Source: JASLPR01 sp964496475 (GTDB lineage: Bacteria > Chloroflexota > UBA11872 > VXNJ01). Taken from it: a DNA stretch of 42,926 nucleotides. The translations under genes and the position numbers were made by a program. The notes beneath the pieces were generated by a model that was given only the letters and a program-made list of their open reading frames with translations, was not told the DNA's origin and ran no database searches. The stretch spans positions 1 through 42,926 of the forward strand of contig CAZBZS010000017.1 in NCBI GenBank assembly GCA_964496475.1, written 5' to 3'. Shown piece by piece: positions 1 to 9,545 of this stretch (position 1 is its first letter; each line of letters begins with the position of its first letter).

Positions 1-179
1 GTGGCAGGACGTGGAAGCTCCGGAACGTTTCACGCTTAATGTCAATCGAGGACGGTCGCTCGGGGTTCGGACGGGCCTCAGAGCTGCGGTCCCGGGCAAC
101 CAGGTCAAACTCCGAAAGTCGCCATCTCGACTACTTGATGCTCGCGGGCCGACTCGTAAATCGCGTGCAGAAGCCGGCT

Positions 180-1217
180 TTATTTCCGCTTGTCCTCCGC
201 GGCAGGATCGGGCGTGTCAACGTCCTCTACGGCACACATCAGACACGCAATGGGGCCGATAAAAGCATCCGGCACGCGACGTTCGGGGATGAACACTTCC
301 GTCCACTCCTTGGTCGGCAGGTGGCTCGACCACAGGGACAGGGTCTCCGGATTTCCCTCGACGTCGCCGGTGAAGAGATCGTAGTCCCCAGAGATCACCC
401 CGTCCGTGCCCTCAATACGAAACCGGGCGAAGTTCTTGCCGGAAGGATTGTCGGTGGATGAGTGCACCAGCACCGTATGGCCAGCGTCGTATTCCAGCAC
501 GGTAGTGGAGCGAGTCTCCTTGGTCGAATCTGATCCTGGGGGGGCACCGGTGGAACAGTAAACGCGGTCGGGCTCGCCGAAGAGGAAGCGCATGGTGTCG
601 AAGTAATGGATGCTGTGGTACATGATTTCCTGGTAGCGGCTTTCGGCAAGGAAGTCCAGATCCCACGGGTTGAGTATGCTGACGTAGACGGTCGCGACTG
701 TGGGGGTTCCGAGCCAGCCCTCGTCGAGGATCTGGCGGGACGCACGCATTCGGGCATCCCATCTGAGCTGCTGATTCACGGCCACCTTGACGCCGGAAGA
801 GTCGATTGCCGCGACCAGTTGGCGGGCGTCGGCCAGCTCCTCATGAAGCGGTTTCTGGCAGAGAATGTGGCGGCCGGCGTCGGCCGCCATGACGGCCAGG
901 TCGAATTGGGCCCATGGAGAAACAGCGATATCGATGATGCTGATGCGCTCATCCGCCAGCATGTCCTCAAGGTCATCGTAGACCTTCGGGATATCAAACT
1001 CGCGGGCCAGGTCTTCGGCCCGGGAGCGGGTTCGATTGGTGATGCCCACCACGTTGAAGCCTGCCATGCGATAGGCGGGCAAGTGGGCGCCGGCAACGAT
1101 CGCGCCGGCGCCGACAATGCCGATTCCGGCATTGAGATCTTCAGGAAGGCGGGGTTTCCAGTCGAGGTCGAGGTTTTTGGGAGGCAAAGGTTGCGTTCTC
1201 CGTTGGGCCGGAGTCAA
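180..1217 (-). CDS. Gfo/Idh/MocA-family NAD(P)-dependent oxidoreductase, C-terminus cut by an in-frame stop
   Basis: Predicted cytoplasmic oxidoreductase acting on a sugar, inositol or related hydroxy compound; the substrate cannot be read from sequence. The N-terminal Rossmann fold shows a GIVGAGAI nucleotide loop near residue 33, followed by a QKPLHEE segment that corresponds to the family's EKP motif with the conserved Lys. The C-terminal half has the expected alpha/beta fold with the HSIHYFDTMRFLFG helix. The start is a TTG at 1215-1217; no ATG lies upstream of the Rossmann motif, so the start is uncertain. The reading frame stops at TAA (180-182), but the same frame then continues for about 24 codons (105-179) that read like the family's usual C-terminal helix (RLLHAIYESAREHQVVEM). 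The gene is therefore either truncated by a nonsense change or carries a base error. It is divergent from ilvD, with no evident functional link. Confidence 0.8.
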   Translation of the reverse strand: MTPAQRRTQPLPPKNLDLDWKPRLPEDLNAGIGIVGAGAIVAGAHLPAYRMAGFNVVGITNRTRSRAEDLAREFDIPKVYDDLEDMLADERISIIDIAVSPWAQFDLAVMAADAGRHILCQKPLHEELADARQLVAAIDSSGVKVAVNQQLRWDARMRASRQILDEGWLGTPTVATVYVSILNPWDLDFLAESRYQEIMYHSIHYFDTMRFLFGEPDRVYCSTGAPPGSDSTKETRSTTVLEYDAGHTVLVHSSTDNPSGKNFARFRIEGTDGVISGDYDLFTGDVEGNPETLSLWSSHLPTKEWTEVFIPERRVPDAFIGPIACLMCAVEDVDTPDPAAEDKRK

Positions 1218-1385
1218 GTACTATCGGAATGCTACGCGACGGGGCGGATGTTGGGGAAGTGGCGCGCCAATTCGTTCGGGTTGGTGTGGGTTGCGTGGTG
1301 ACGGACCGATTTTTGCGGTAGTAGTTTTGGTCGGTTGGGTGGAGCCGGGGGCGGCCAGCCGAACAGGCCGGATTCAAAACATCTC

Positions 1386-1394
1386 AAGGAGAGG
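1386..1394 (+). promoter_or_regulatory. Ribosome binding site of ilvD
   Basis: AAGGAGAGG lies 8 bases before an ATG at 1403. It decides the ilvD start, because the N-run just downstream makes the open frame appear to begin at an internal GTG (1452). Confidence 0.6.
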
Positions 1395-1402
1395 GGTTAG
1401 CA

Positions 1403-3080
1403 ATGGCAGCAGACAACGNNNNNNNNNNCCAGGCGGAGCAGCAACATCCGGGTGGGAATCGAGCGGGCGCCGCACCGGTCGCTTCTGCGGGCCGTGGGGA
1501 TTACGGACCACGAAATGAAACTGCCGTTCGTGGGCGTGGTCAGCGCCTATAACGAGATCATTCCGGGGCACGCCCATCTGGACAAAGTGGCCGAGGCGGT
1601 TAAGGCGGGAGTGCGGATAGCGGGAGGAGTGCCATTTGAGTGTGAGGTCCCGTCGGTGGACGACGGCATCGCGATGAATCACGTGGGTATGAAGTACTCG
1701 CTGCCGTCGCGGGAGCTAATCGCGGACTCGGTTGAAACGATGGCGATAGCCCACGCGTTTGACGGCCTGGTGTTGATCCCCGCCTGCGACAAGATTATTC
1801 CGGGGATGCTGATGGCGGCGGCGCGCCTCGACATACCGGTGACGGTGGTGACAGGCGGGCCGATGATGGCCGGTCAGCTCGACGGCGAAGCGATCGATCT
1901 GATGACCGTTTTCGAGGCGGTGGGGAAAGCGATGCGCGGGGACATCACGGAAGATGAACTGGACTTGATCGAGGTACTGGCATGTCCGACCTGCGGATCG
2001 TGTTCGGGCATGTTCACGGCCAATACGATGAACTGCCTGACGGAGGCCGTGGGCCTGGCCCTTCCCGGAGCCGGCACCGCCCTGGCGGTTTCCAGTCAGC
2101 GAATTCGTTACGCGAAGGAAACCGGCATGGCGGTCATGGATTTGATCGAGCGAGGCGTAACCGTGCGGCAGATTATTACGGCGGCCTCGTTGCGGAACGC
2201 GCTAGCGGTGGATGTGTCCCTCGGGGGGTCGACCAATACTATCCTGCATCTGCTGGCGATAGCGCAGGAGGCGGAAATCGATCTGGACATGGCGGATGTG
2301 GCCGAAGTCTCGGCGGCAACCGCGCAGATAATTCAATTGAGTCCGGCGGGCCAGTGGCACATGGAGGATTTTGACCGGGCAGGTGGGGTTCAGGCGGTGA
2401 TGAAGGAGATTCAGCGGGTGTTGGATCTCACTCAGGTTGGTATCAACGGAAAATCGTTAAAGGAAAACCTGGCTAACGTGCGGCGTACCGACCATGAGGT
2501 GATCAAGACCTGGGAAGATGCCCACTCCCCGACCGGCGGACTGTCGGTGCTCTTCGGCACGCTGGCGCCGGAAGGGGCCGTCGTGAAATCGCACGCCGTT
2601 AGCCCAAGGATGATGAAGCACAGCGGTCCGGCAAGGGTGTTCGATGGTGAGGAGCCAGCCACCAAGGCGATCATGAGCAAAGATTTTGAATCCGGGGATG
2701 TGATCGTGGTGATGGGAGAGGGTCCCCGGGGCGGCCCCGGCATGCGGGAAATGCTGTCGCTGACAGCGATGATCTCAGGGATGGGGATGGACGACCAGGT
2801 GGCTCTGATCACGGATGGAAGATTCTCGGGAGCTACCCGTGGCGCTGCTATCGGCCACATTTCTCCCGAAGCCGCCGACGGCGGGCCGATCGGCCTGATC
2901 AAAGATGGGGACATCATTGATATTGACATCCCAGCCGGTCGAATCGACCTGGCTGTGGACCCGGCTGAACTTGAGCGCCGCCGCGGGGAACGGAAGGAAT
3001 GGACGACGAACGAGCGGGGTTATCTGGGCCGCTATGCGCGTATGGTGACTTCCGCAAATACCGGAGCGGTGCTCAGATAG
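1403..3080 (+). CDS. ilvD: Dihydroxy-acid dehydratase
   Basis: Converts 2,3-dihydroxy-3-methylbutanoate (or the 3-methylpentanoate) to the 2-oxo acid, the third common step of valine, leucine and isoleucine synthesis. Cytoplasmic Fe-S enzyme. Visible hallmarks are GIERAPHRSLL at the N-terminus, a cluster cysteine in ACDKIIPGM, the CPTCGSCSGMFTANTMNCL block with further cluster cysteines, GGSTNT, and the C-terminal TDGRFSG region. Length from the internal GTG at 1452 is 542 residues; with the ATG at 1403 it is the usual ~555-560. The 10-base N-run at 1419-1428 interrupts the N-terminus. The ATG frame (MAADN) and the downstream frame (SSNIRVGIERAP) differ in phase, which only works if the true gap is a multiple of three, so the run of ten is a placeholder. 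Single gene, divergent from the oxidoreductase and convergent with the gene at 3172. Confidence 0.96.
1419..1428. other. Assembly gap (10 N) inside the ilvD N-terminus
   Basis: Ten unknown bases. The phase of the flanking ilvD frames implies that the real missing length is a multiple of three. Confidence 0.95.
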
Positions 3081-3153
3081 GGCTCCCTGACGGGTAAGGC
3101 CGCGGCTGGTGACTTCTCAGCAATCGCCCGCCCTCGAGCCGTGCCGCCTTTGA

Positions 3154-3168
3154 ACCGACGAAATCGGT
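3154..3168. terminator. Weak hairpin between convergent ilvD and the transketolase-like gene
   Basis: ACCGA, loop CGAAA, TCGGT: a 5-bp stem in the 91-base space between two convergent stop codons. There is no T-run on either strand, so a terminator role rests mainly on position. Confidence 0.25.
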
Positions 3169-3171
3169 CGG

Positions 3172-5712
3172 CTATTCCAGTGCCGTACGTTGTCGGATCA
3201 GGCGCTCGGCCCTATCGTCGACGAATCGCTTGACGCCATCGAAGATCGAATCCTGATCCAGGTGGGATTCGGCGATCACGTCCGGCTCAGAACCGCCGGT
3301 TCGCCAGCGGTCGTCCCAATCGGAGCTAAGCGAATACTCCTGAGCAAGCGACCCCAGGTTGGAAACCGGTGATATGCGCTTGGTCATCGTCGTGATAAAC
3401 ATGGAGTCGAGGCGCGCCGAGTCTGGGACGATATGCTTCTGATACGCCTCCGGCTGAAGGGCGAAAAGCTCCTCGCTGATAACCGCCACGATCCTTACGT
3501 TCAGTCCTGCCTCTTCGAGGTGGGGGATGGTCTGCACCAGATTGAAGCTGGAGCTGGAGCCCTGAACGAATACCGTGCCGGCCGGGTCCCGGTCGGCCGA
3601 GAACTCGCGAATCAGGTACATCCCTTTGGCCGCCGCTTTCAAGTCGGTATCGGCGAACTGGGACCGATCCGAAACCGTAAAATCAGGTCGCGCCAGATGA
3701 ATGACAATTATGCCGACCTCGCGAGCGCTTACCGCGCGATTGACAGCCGCGAAGTAGGCCGGGGCGGCGTCGTTGTAATCCCAGAAATAAAGATTAATGA
3801 CCTGGCCACGGGGGAAGAGCGTCCACACCTGGGGAGCGAATATCCCAAAGTGGGTGCGGGCGTCGGCGGCGGTCTCCGGGCCGGAATGCCCAGCTAGGAC
3901 GGTGACGACGCCAAGGGCGAAGGGGCTGTCTTGATTCTGCTGGCTGAACACCCGCAAAGGTGTGTACATCAGGGGAGTGAAGGCGCCGTAAGTGCCGGAG
4001 AGCCCCCAGACACCGTTGTGCACCGCGGGATCCAGAGAAAGAGACTGGGAAACCAATCCGGCGGCTGTGGCAGCGTTGCCTGCTTCCTGGATGCCGCCGG
4101 TTAATTCGGTACCTTCGGTATTGGTACCCCCCCGGTAGCCACCACTGAAATGGGCGTCGGCGACATTGATGGAGCCGGAAAGATCAGCCGCGATGGTCAT
4201 GAAGCGGTTGCCGGTGACGTAGTTGGCCCATTTGCCGATCTCAGATACTGCCCGCCTGGTGCCGGCGGTCTCGCCGGCCTTGCGGAACAGCCTGACAGTA
4301 GCGGTTGAGCCGGCGCTGGTGAGCTCCTGTGGCTCCGTGGGGAGATTTTCCACCTTCAAGCGAGAGTCGTTAAACGGGTCCGCATTGGCCATAAGTCGGT
4401 GTGGCATTGCCTCGTCGACGGTAGCGGCAATTTGCAGCAGACGGTCCGCCAGCCACTCACGCAGGCCATCAGTCTTATCCAGGGCGGAGAGAGCGATATC
4501 TACGTTGGTCTTGAGCTGGATCAGGCGGTCGCGTTCGCTTGCCGGTGGGCCATCGCGCAAGCCAACGAATTCGACGCCATACTTGTCCTCGAAGCTTTTG
4601 GCGAGGGCCACAACATAATCCCCGTTCATCGGGAATCCGTACGCATGACTGGGGAAGCTGGTAACGGCATCAGCGTCGCTAATCTTGCCGTTCTGCGCCG
4701 TCGGCCACCAGCCCTTGACCGTATCGCCAATAACGATCATGGGGCGGCAATCGTCTTCATCCCACTCTTCCATCGCCTTGAGTACCGCGACCACCTGATC
4801 GAAGTCGTTGCCGTTCTCAATGTGAAAGACGTTCCAGCCGTATGACGCCCACTGCTCTGGGATGGAATAACCGGACCCATACTTCTCCTCTACAACCCCG
4901 CCGATGAGCTGGCTGTCGATTCCGGCATTGTTGTAAGAAAGCAGTAGGCGGAGGCGTTTACCCACTTCCTGAGCCATGGCCACGGTCTTCATTTCTTGGG
5001 CGTGCCCCGCGGTCATGGCGAATTCGCCTTCGATGACGATGACCTTGGCGCTAGCAGGGGCACCGGCAAAGTCCCAGAAGAGAGCCTTGCCGGCGGTCGT
5101 GGCGGTTCCAATCCCGGAGGGCCCGCCGTTCACATCGTTGGTAGCGTCGATGGACTCGGAATGCCCGGACAGCGCGCGAATACCGCGCGTTTTTGCCTGG
5201 GCGAAGAGTGCGTCGTCGCTTAGACCAAAGCCTTCCAAAATCGTCTTCATCGCCCCGGCGCTACGGCGGAAGCCGAGGGCGTCGATAGCGTAGAACCCGG
5301 TGTTGGGATCGACCTTGTAACGGTCATCCCCGGTCGCCTCGTACTGGCGTGCCAGCGCTTCGTAAAGCACTATCCACAGCCCGTAACAGGCAGGAACGTT
5401 GTGCCCGCCCGCCAGCATGAAGTTATCGGCAAAAGGATGCTTGGGGCGGCGAATGTCGTAGCGGAGCCCGCCGAGGGCGGGACCGGCAAGGTGGGACGCA
5501 ACGTTGTACTGGCTGTAGGCAAGTGGACCACCATAGTGACCGGTCTGGGCATAGTTGCACATCAGGATCCAGGTCATGTTGGTTATGAAGCTGACATCCT
5601 CGAAACGGTCTCGCCCATAGTCCGGCAAATCAATATTGTGATCGCCCGATACGCCCTGGGACGTAACGGTGCTGATACAGATGGTCTTCGTTCCGCTGCT
5701 GATTGCCGACAT
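3172..5712 (-). CDS. Divergent transketolase / homodimeric pyruvate dehydrogenase E1-type ThDP enzyme
   Basis: Predicted thiamine-diphosphate enzyme of the transketolase superfamily, cytoplasmic, substrate not certain. The order is a ThDP-binding PP domain (about 40-340), a PYR domain (about 480-680) and a C-terminal transketolase-like domain. Seen: GGPSGIGTATTAGKA near 197-211 (the transketolase GPLGQG region), and a variant ThDP motif running from EGE (228-230) to NN (261-262), with GE in place of the usual GD. LSGHSE lies near 181-186. Glu 543 in GGIQEAGNAA fits the cofactor-activating Glu, and a later segment ends in THFG. At 846 residues it is longer than transketolase (~660) and nearer AceE (~890). 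There are no E2/E3 genes beside it, so a pyruvate dehydrogenase role is not supported by context. ATG start with GAGGAG 8 bases upstream. Confidence 0.75.
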   Translation of the reverse strand: MSAISSGTKTICISTVTSQGVSGDHNIDLPDYGRDRFEDVSFITNMTWILMCNYAQTGHYGGPLAYSQYNVASHLAGPALGGLRYDIRRPKHPFADNFMLAGGHNVPACYGLWIVLYEALARQYEATGDDRYKVDPNTGFYAIDALGFRRSAGAMKTILEGFGLSDDALFAQAKTRGIRALSGHSESIDATNDVNGGPSGIGTATTAGKALFWDFAGAPASAKVIVIEGEFAMTAGHAQEMKTVAMAQEVGKRLRLLLSYNNAGIDSQLIGGVVEEKYGSGYSIPEQWASYGWNVFHIENGNDFDQVVAVLKAMEEWDEDDCRPMIVIGDTVKGWWPTAQNGKISDADAVTSFPSHAYGFPMNGDYVVALAKSFEDKYGVEFVGLRDGPPASERDRLIQLKTNVDIALSALDKTDGLREWLADRLLQIAATVDEAMPHRLMANADPFNDSRLKVENLPTEPQELTSAGSTATVRLFRKAGETAGTRRAVSEIGKWANYVTGNRFMTIAADLSGSINVADAHFSGGYRGGTNTEGTELTGGIQEAGNAATAAGLVSQSLSLDPAVHNGVWGLSGTYGAFTPLMYTPLRVFSQQNQDSPFALGVVTVLAGHSGPETAADARTHFGIFAPQVWTLFPRGQVINLYFWDYNDAAPAYFAAVNRAVSAREVGIIVIHLARPDFTVSDRSQFADTDLKAAAKGMYLIREFSADRDPAGTVFVQGSSSSFNLVQTIPHLEEAGLNVRIVAVISEELFALQPEAYQKHIVPDSARLDSMFITTMTKRISPVSNLGSLAQEYSLSSDWDDRWRTGGSEPDVIAESHLDQDSIFDGVKRFVDDRAERLIRQRTALE

Positions 5713-6069
5713 GTGCCGCTCCTCGCGTCGGGGCGGGCGTACGGGGTGCCCGCGAAAGGTTCAAGTCACTACCACAACCGGCAACGTTTGGATATCGGCT
5801 GGTTGCACCTGTCCGATTGATGGCTTCAGATAATAGCCTTAGTGCCTATTGTCGGTTGGGCGACGTCGCCCGAGACTGTAGCCGGTCGGTACCGGGCGCT
5901 CGCCACGCGTTACCGACCTCTGCGCCCGCGCTGCTGCTAGCGCTCGCGCCGGGCGACTGAACCCGACCCTATACTCGGCGGCGAACTCGGGAACTGGATT
6001 CACGTCTAGCAGCTGGGCACCCGGTCAAGGAATGGCTCCGCCGGCTGGTACATAGGAAAGAGGAGTTGA
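5713..6069. promoter_or_regulatory. Divergent promoter region with a 14-bp perfect palindrome
   Basis: This 357-base gap separates two divergent genes and has no convincing coding frame. It holds GGGCGACGTCGCCC at 5858-5871, a perfect palindrome that could be a repressor site, and TATACT at 5970-5975, which resembles a -10 box for the plus-strand MFS gene, without a good -35 partner. AATAGC-rich sequence near 5830 is the most AT-rich patch. No RNA element recognised. Confidence 0.3.
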
Positions 6070-7290
6070 TTGTCCGCGGAATCTCGCTCCATGGCTGCCG
6101 TGCTGCGGAGTCTCATCTTGCCCCTGTACCTTCCGGGCTTTCTCATCTTTGTGGGTCAGGGCATTTTCGGACTCACCGTGCCGTTCTTCGCCCAATCGTT
6201 CGGCGTCAGCTTCAGCCTCATCAATGTGGCCATCATGCTGACATCGTTCGGGAATCTGGTCGGAAACCTTCCCACGGCGATGTTGCTGGCGCGGGTGGTG
6301 CCCTGGAAGGTGATGATTCTCGGCTCCCTTGTCATTGGGATTTCGTCCATTGCGATGGGCGCGTTGGAGTCCTTCCCCGCACTGGCCGTCCTCCGGTTCG
6401 TGGGTGGATTGGGACTTGCGCTCGCATTTCTCTCGCGCTTCACGTTTGTCGCCGAGTCCGTGCCGGCGGTCCACCGGGGCCGGGTCAGCGCCATGTTTGG
6501 CGGCTCGATGCGGCTGGGTCTCTTCGTTGGGCCATTGATCGGCGGCTTTGTCGGGGACCGCTTCGGCCTGCCGATGACGTTTCATGTTGTCGGGGTGTTG
6601 GCGTTGGTGGCCGGGGGGATGATGTTCCTTATCAACGAGCCGGTTCGTGCGGCGTCTGAGCACGATGTCTCTTCTTTGGGTGGGATCAGACTGAGGGGAA
6701 TGGGTCTGTTTCGCTCGAAGGCTGTATTGGCCGCCAGCGGAGCACAAATCCTCGGCCAATTAATCCGCGCCGGAAGGCTGGCGATCGTGCCCCTGTTCGG
6801 CGCGGTGGTGCTGGGCCTCGACATCGCCACCACGGGGGTCATCCTGGGGGTTTCGGGAGCAGTGGACATGATGATGTTCCCGATTTCAGGGTACCTGATG
6901 GACCGATTCGGGCGCCGGTATAACTCGATTCCCTCTTTCACGGCGATGACCGTCGGCATGTTCCTGCTGGCGACGGCTGGAAGCGCGGAGGGGTTGTGGG
7001 CCGCGGCATTGGTGCTAGGAATTGGGAACGGGCTCGGGTCCGGACTCATGATGACCCTCGGAGCCGATCTTGCGCCCGAAGGGTCAAAGGCGGAGTTTCT
7101 CGGAGTCTGGCGACTCATAGGGAATTCGGGAAATTCTGGCGGCCCCCTAATCGTCGGAGCGGTGGCCGATCTCGTCGGACTGAACCTGGCCGCTGCGGTA
7201 GTGGCGGGATTTGGGGTGGCCGCTGTGCTGACGCTTACTTTCCTGGTACCGGAAACCCTCATCCGAGAACCGCTGAAAGACGACGCGTAG
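6070..7290 (+). CDS. Major facilitator superfamily transporter
   Basis: Predicted 12-helix inner-membrane secondary transporter of 406 residues; the substrate is unknown. Hydrophobic segments alternate with short charged loops throughout. The loop after helix 2 (ARVVPWK) replaces the canonical MFS motif A, whereas the second half has a good motif A (MDRFGRR, near residue 277). The start is TTG at 6070, chosen because AAAGAGGAG ends six bases upstream; the first ATG (6091) has no comparable ribosome site. It converges on lutBA with only 14 bases between the stops, so there is no room for a separate terminator. The neighbours do not define a substrate. Confidence 0.85.
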   Translation: MSAESRSMAAVLRSLILPLYLPGFLIFVGQGIFGLTVPFFAQSFGVSFSLINVAIMLTSFGNLVGNLPTAMLLARVVPWKVMILGSLVIGISSIAMGALESFPALAVLRFVGGLGLALAFLSRFTFVAESVPAVHRGRVSAMFGGSMRLGLFVGPLIGGFVGDRFGLPMTFHVVGVLALVAGGMMFLINEPVRAASEHDVSSLGGIRLRGMGLFRSKAVLAASGAQILGQLIRAGRLAIVPLFGAVVLGLDIATTGVILGVSGAVDMMMFPISGYLMDRFGRRYNSIPSFTAMTVGMFLLATAGSAEGLWAAALVLGIGNGLGSGLMMTLGADLAPEGSKAEFLGVWRLIGNSGNSGGPLIVGAVADLVGLNLAAAVVAGFGVAAVLTLTFLVPETLIREPLKDDA

Positions 7291-7304
7291 GTTTCGGCGG
7301 GTGG

Positions 7305-9545
7305 CTAGGCTGGCAAGAATTGACTCACGAGCTCGGCCAGGTGTAGAACGGTGGTGGTCTCTCCACGCGCGGCTACGGCCCCCCTGAGCTGCATGATGCA
7401 GCCAGGGTTGTCGGTGACAATCACGTCCGCGGTCGCTCGGAAAGCGCGATCCAGTTTGCGGTGAGTTAGGCGTCCGGCGATCTCGGGATGATCGAACGAA
7501 AAAGTTCCTCCGAAGCCACAACACATTTCAGCGTCGTCCATCTCAGTAAGAGCAAGTCCTATAACTTGGGCGATCAGTCGACGCTGCTCTCCTCTGATCC
7601 CCAGAACATGGTTGGTCTGACAGGCGTCGTGGTAGGTGAAGCGGATTTCCGAATCGTCGGTGCGTAGGGCCCCGGTCGGGAGTCGGGCCACCTTTGCCAT
7701 AAAGCCGGTAAAGTCGATGACCCTTTTGGCCAGTTGTTCAGCACGTGGTAACCAGTCGGCGTCGTCTCGAAATAGATGCGGGTAGTCCTGCACCGTCGTG
7801 ACCACACAGCTCGTGCTGGAGCTGACGATGTACCGGGTATCTGCCCGCTCCAGGGCCTCAATCATCAGGCGAGCCGACTGGCGAGCCAGATCCGGATCAC
7901 CGGAATTCATGGCGGGAAGTCCGCAGCAGTCTGGAAGCTCCGGGTACGAAACATCGGCCCCGCAGGCTCTCAGAACCCGTACCACTGCCTCTCCCATCTC
8001 GGGGTAAAGTCGGTCGGTAATACAGCCTGGAAAGTAGGCGACGGTTACGCCAGCCGCGGCTGCCCCCGGAATTTGAGTCTGGGATGGGACCGAGCCGGAC
8101 GGCATCGTTCGGGCGCGGAACGGCCTGCGCGCTGGAGCGGGCAAACGGCGCCAGCGAGTGCCCAGCGGGAGGGCTGGCAGATGAGGTAGGAAGCCGTCCT
8201 TCCCGAAGACGGCCGAGATGACGCGGGCAGCGCCACCCGCGATCGCCGCCGCTATTCCAGGCTCCAGCCAGGCCCTAACGCCAAGCCGCTTCAGTCCGCC
8301 ACCTTTCTTAACGACTGCGCGCGACCGTACTTTATTGATCAACCGGGGAAGCGGAATTCCGACCGGGCACACCGTTTCGCAGGCATTGCATCCGGCGCAC
8401 AGGGTCTGCGCTTCGGCGATATTCTCCAGCCCGTGATGAAACGGTGTCACAACCAGCCCGATGGCCCCGGTGTAGACATAGCCAAAGGGGTGTCCGCCAA
8501 CTATCCGGAAGGGCGGGCAGACGTTGGCGCAAGCCCCGCACTTGATGCACTGAAGCGCCGAAGCGAAATCCCGGTCGGCTCGCATTTCCAAGCGACCGTT
8601 GTCCACGAACACGATGTGGACCTCGCGGGGTCCATGGGCACCCAGCGTCGGGACGAATTCGATATCGGAGCTTCGACTGGGCCCTGTGATAAATGACACG
8701 TAGGTGGTCATTTTTTGGCCGGTTGCGCTGCGGGTCAGCAGGGGCAGTATGGCGGTGGCGTCCTCAAGCGATGGCACGAGCTTTTCAATGCCAACTACCA
8801 CCACGTGCACCGGAGGCAGGCTGGAAACCAGTCGGTCGTTTCCCTCGTTGGTGACAATGACGATCGTCCCGGTGTCAGCGATCGCCAGGTTCGCGCCCGT
8901 GATCCCGATGCCTGCTTCTACGAACGACTGCCGCAGCTCTTCGCGGGCGAAGGCCACCAGCGACTCGCGGTCTGACTTCACTTCCTTGCCGAATTTTTCT
9001 CGGAATAGTGTCGCCATCTGCTCGCGGGTTTTGTGCAGGGCGGGCACCAGAATGTGAGACGGTGATTCTCCAGCGAGTTGGACTATATATTCGCCGAGGT
9101 CCGTCTCAACGGTTGTTATCCCGGACCTTTCCAAATGGGTGCCCAGATCGATCTCTTCGGTGGTCATCGACTTGCTTTTTACGGCCAGTGTCGCGCCCGC
9201 CTTCCGAGCGATCTCAGCCACGATCGCGCACGCCGCATCGGCGTCCGCCGCCAGATGGACCACGGAGTCGGCGGCGGTCGCATTTTGGGTGAACTCTTTG
9301 AGGAGCTCGGGGATGCGCTTGACGTGATCCGCCCTCCGGTCTCGAAGGGCGGCCTGTTGAAGCTCGAAATCTTCTCCGGCCAGAGACTCGCTGCGGCGTC
9401 GGGCTAGACCGGGTAGGGAGCGGTCCAGGGCGGTTTCGAGATCGGGCGACCTCAAGGCCTGGGCAAGCCTCTGCTTAAAGGGCCTTCTCATCGTCTCCAT
9501 ATGTAAAATCGGATATCGCCAGATAGTAGCGAGCTGATCAAACAT
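7305..9545 (-). CDS. Fused LutB-LutA lactate-utilisation iron-sulfur protein
   Basis: Predicted subunit of the LutABC-type L-lactate dehydrogenase. Residues ~75-320 are a LUD domain, as in LutB (GANLAIADTGTIVIVTNEG). Two 4Fe-4S motifs follow: C333-x2-C336-x2-C339-x3-C343 and C383-x2-C386-x2-C389-x3-C393, each ending in CP. After a ~100-residue basic/proline linker comes a LutA/GlpC-like part with two cysteine-rich CCG domains (FPGCITDRLYP...DCCGLP, then HDACQTNH...MCCGFGGTF). LutA and LutB are usually separate proteins, so 746 residues is a genuine fusion; LutC is not seen nearby. The open frame starts at ATG 9545; later Mets at 9500 and 9491 would also leave the LutB fold whole. Divergent from the macrodomain gene. 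Confidence 0.88.
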   Translation of the reverse strand: MFDQLATIWRYPILHMETMRRPFKQRLAQALRSPDLETALDRSLPGLARRRSESLAGEDFELQQAALRDRRADHVKRIPELLKEFTQNATAADSVVHLAADADAACAIVAEIARKAGATLAVKSKSMTTEEIDLGTHLERSGITTVETDLGEYIVQLAGESPSHILVPALHKTREQMATLFREKFGKEVKSDRESLVAFAREELRQSFVEAGIGITGANLAIADTGTIVIVTNEGNDRLVSSLPPVHVVVVGIEKLVPSLEDATAILPLLTRSATGQKMTTYVSFITGPSRSSDIEFVPTLGAHGPREVHIVFVDNGRLEMRADRDFASALQCIKCGACANVCPPFRIVGGHPFGYVYTGAIGLVVTPFHHGLENIAEAQTLCAGCNACETVCPVGIPLPRLINKVRSRAVVKKGGGLKRLGVRAWLEPGIAAAIAGGAARVISAVFGKDGFLPHLPALPLGTRWRRLPAPARRPFRARTMPSGSVPSQTQIPGAAAAGVTVAYFPGCITDRLYPEMGEAVVRVLRACGADVSYPELPDCCGLPAMNSGDPDLARQSARLMIEALERADTRYIVSSSTSCVVTTVQDYPHLFRDDADWLPRAEQLAKRVIDFTGFMAKVARLPTGALRTDDSEIRFTYHDACQTNHVLGIRGEQRRLIAQVIGLALTEMDDAEMCCGFGGTFSFDHPEIAGRLTHRKLDRAFRATADVIVTDNPGCIMQLRGAVAARGETTTVLHLAELVSQFLPA

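Noticed and set aside
606..1301. 231-codon plus-strand frame opposite the oxidoreductase
   Set aside because: No recognisable motif; the minus-strand frame carries the Rossmann fold.
1218..1402. T-box or peptide attenuator ahead of ilvD
   Set aside because: No T-box signature, terminator pair or branched-chain-rich leader peptide seen.
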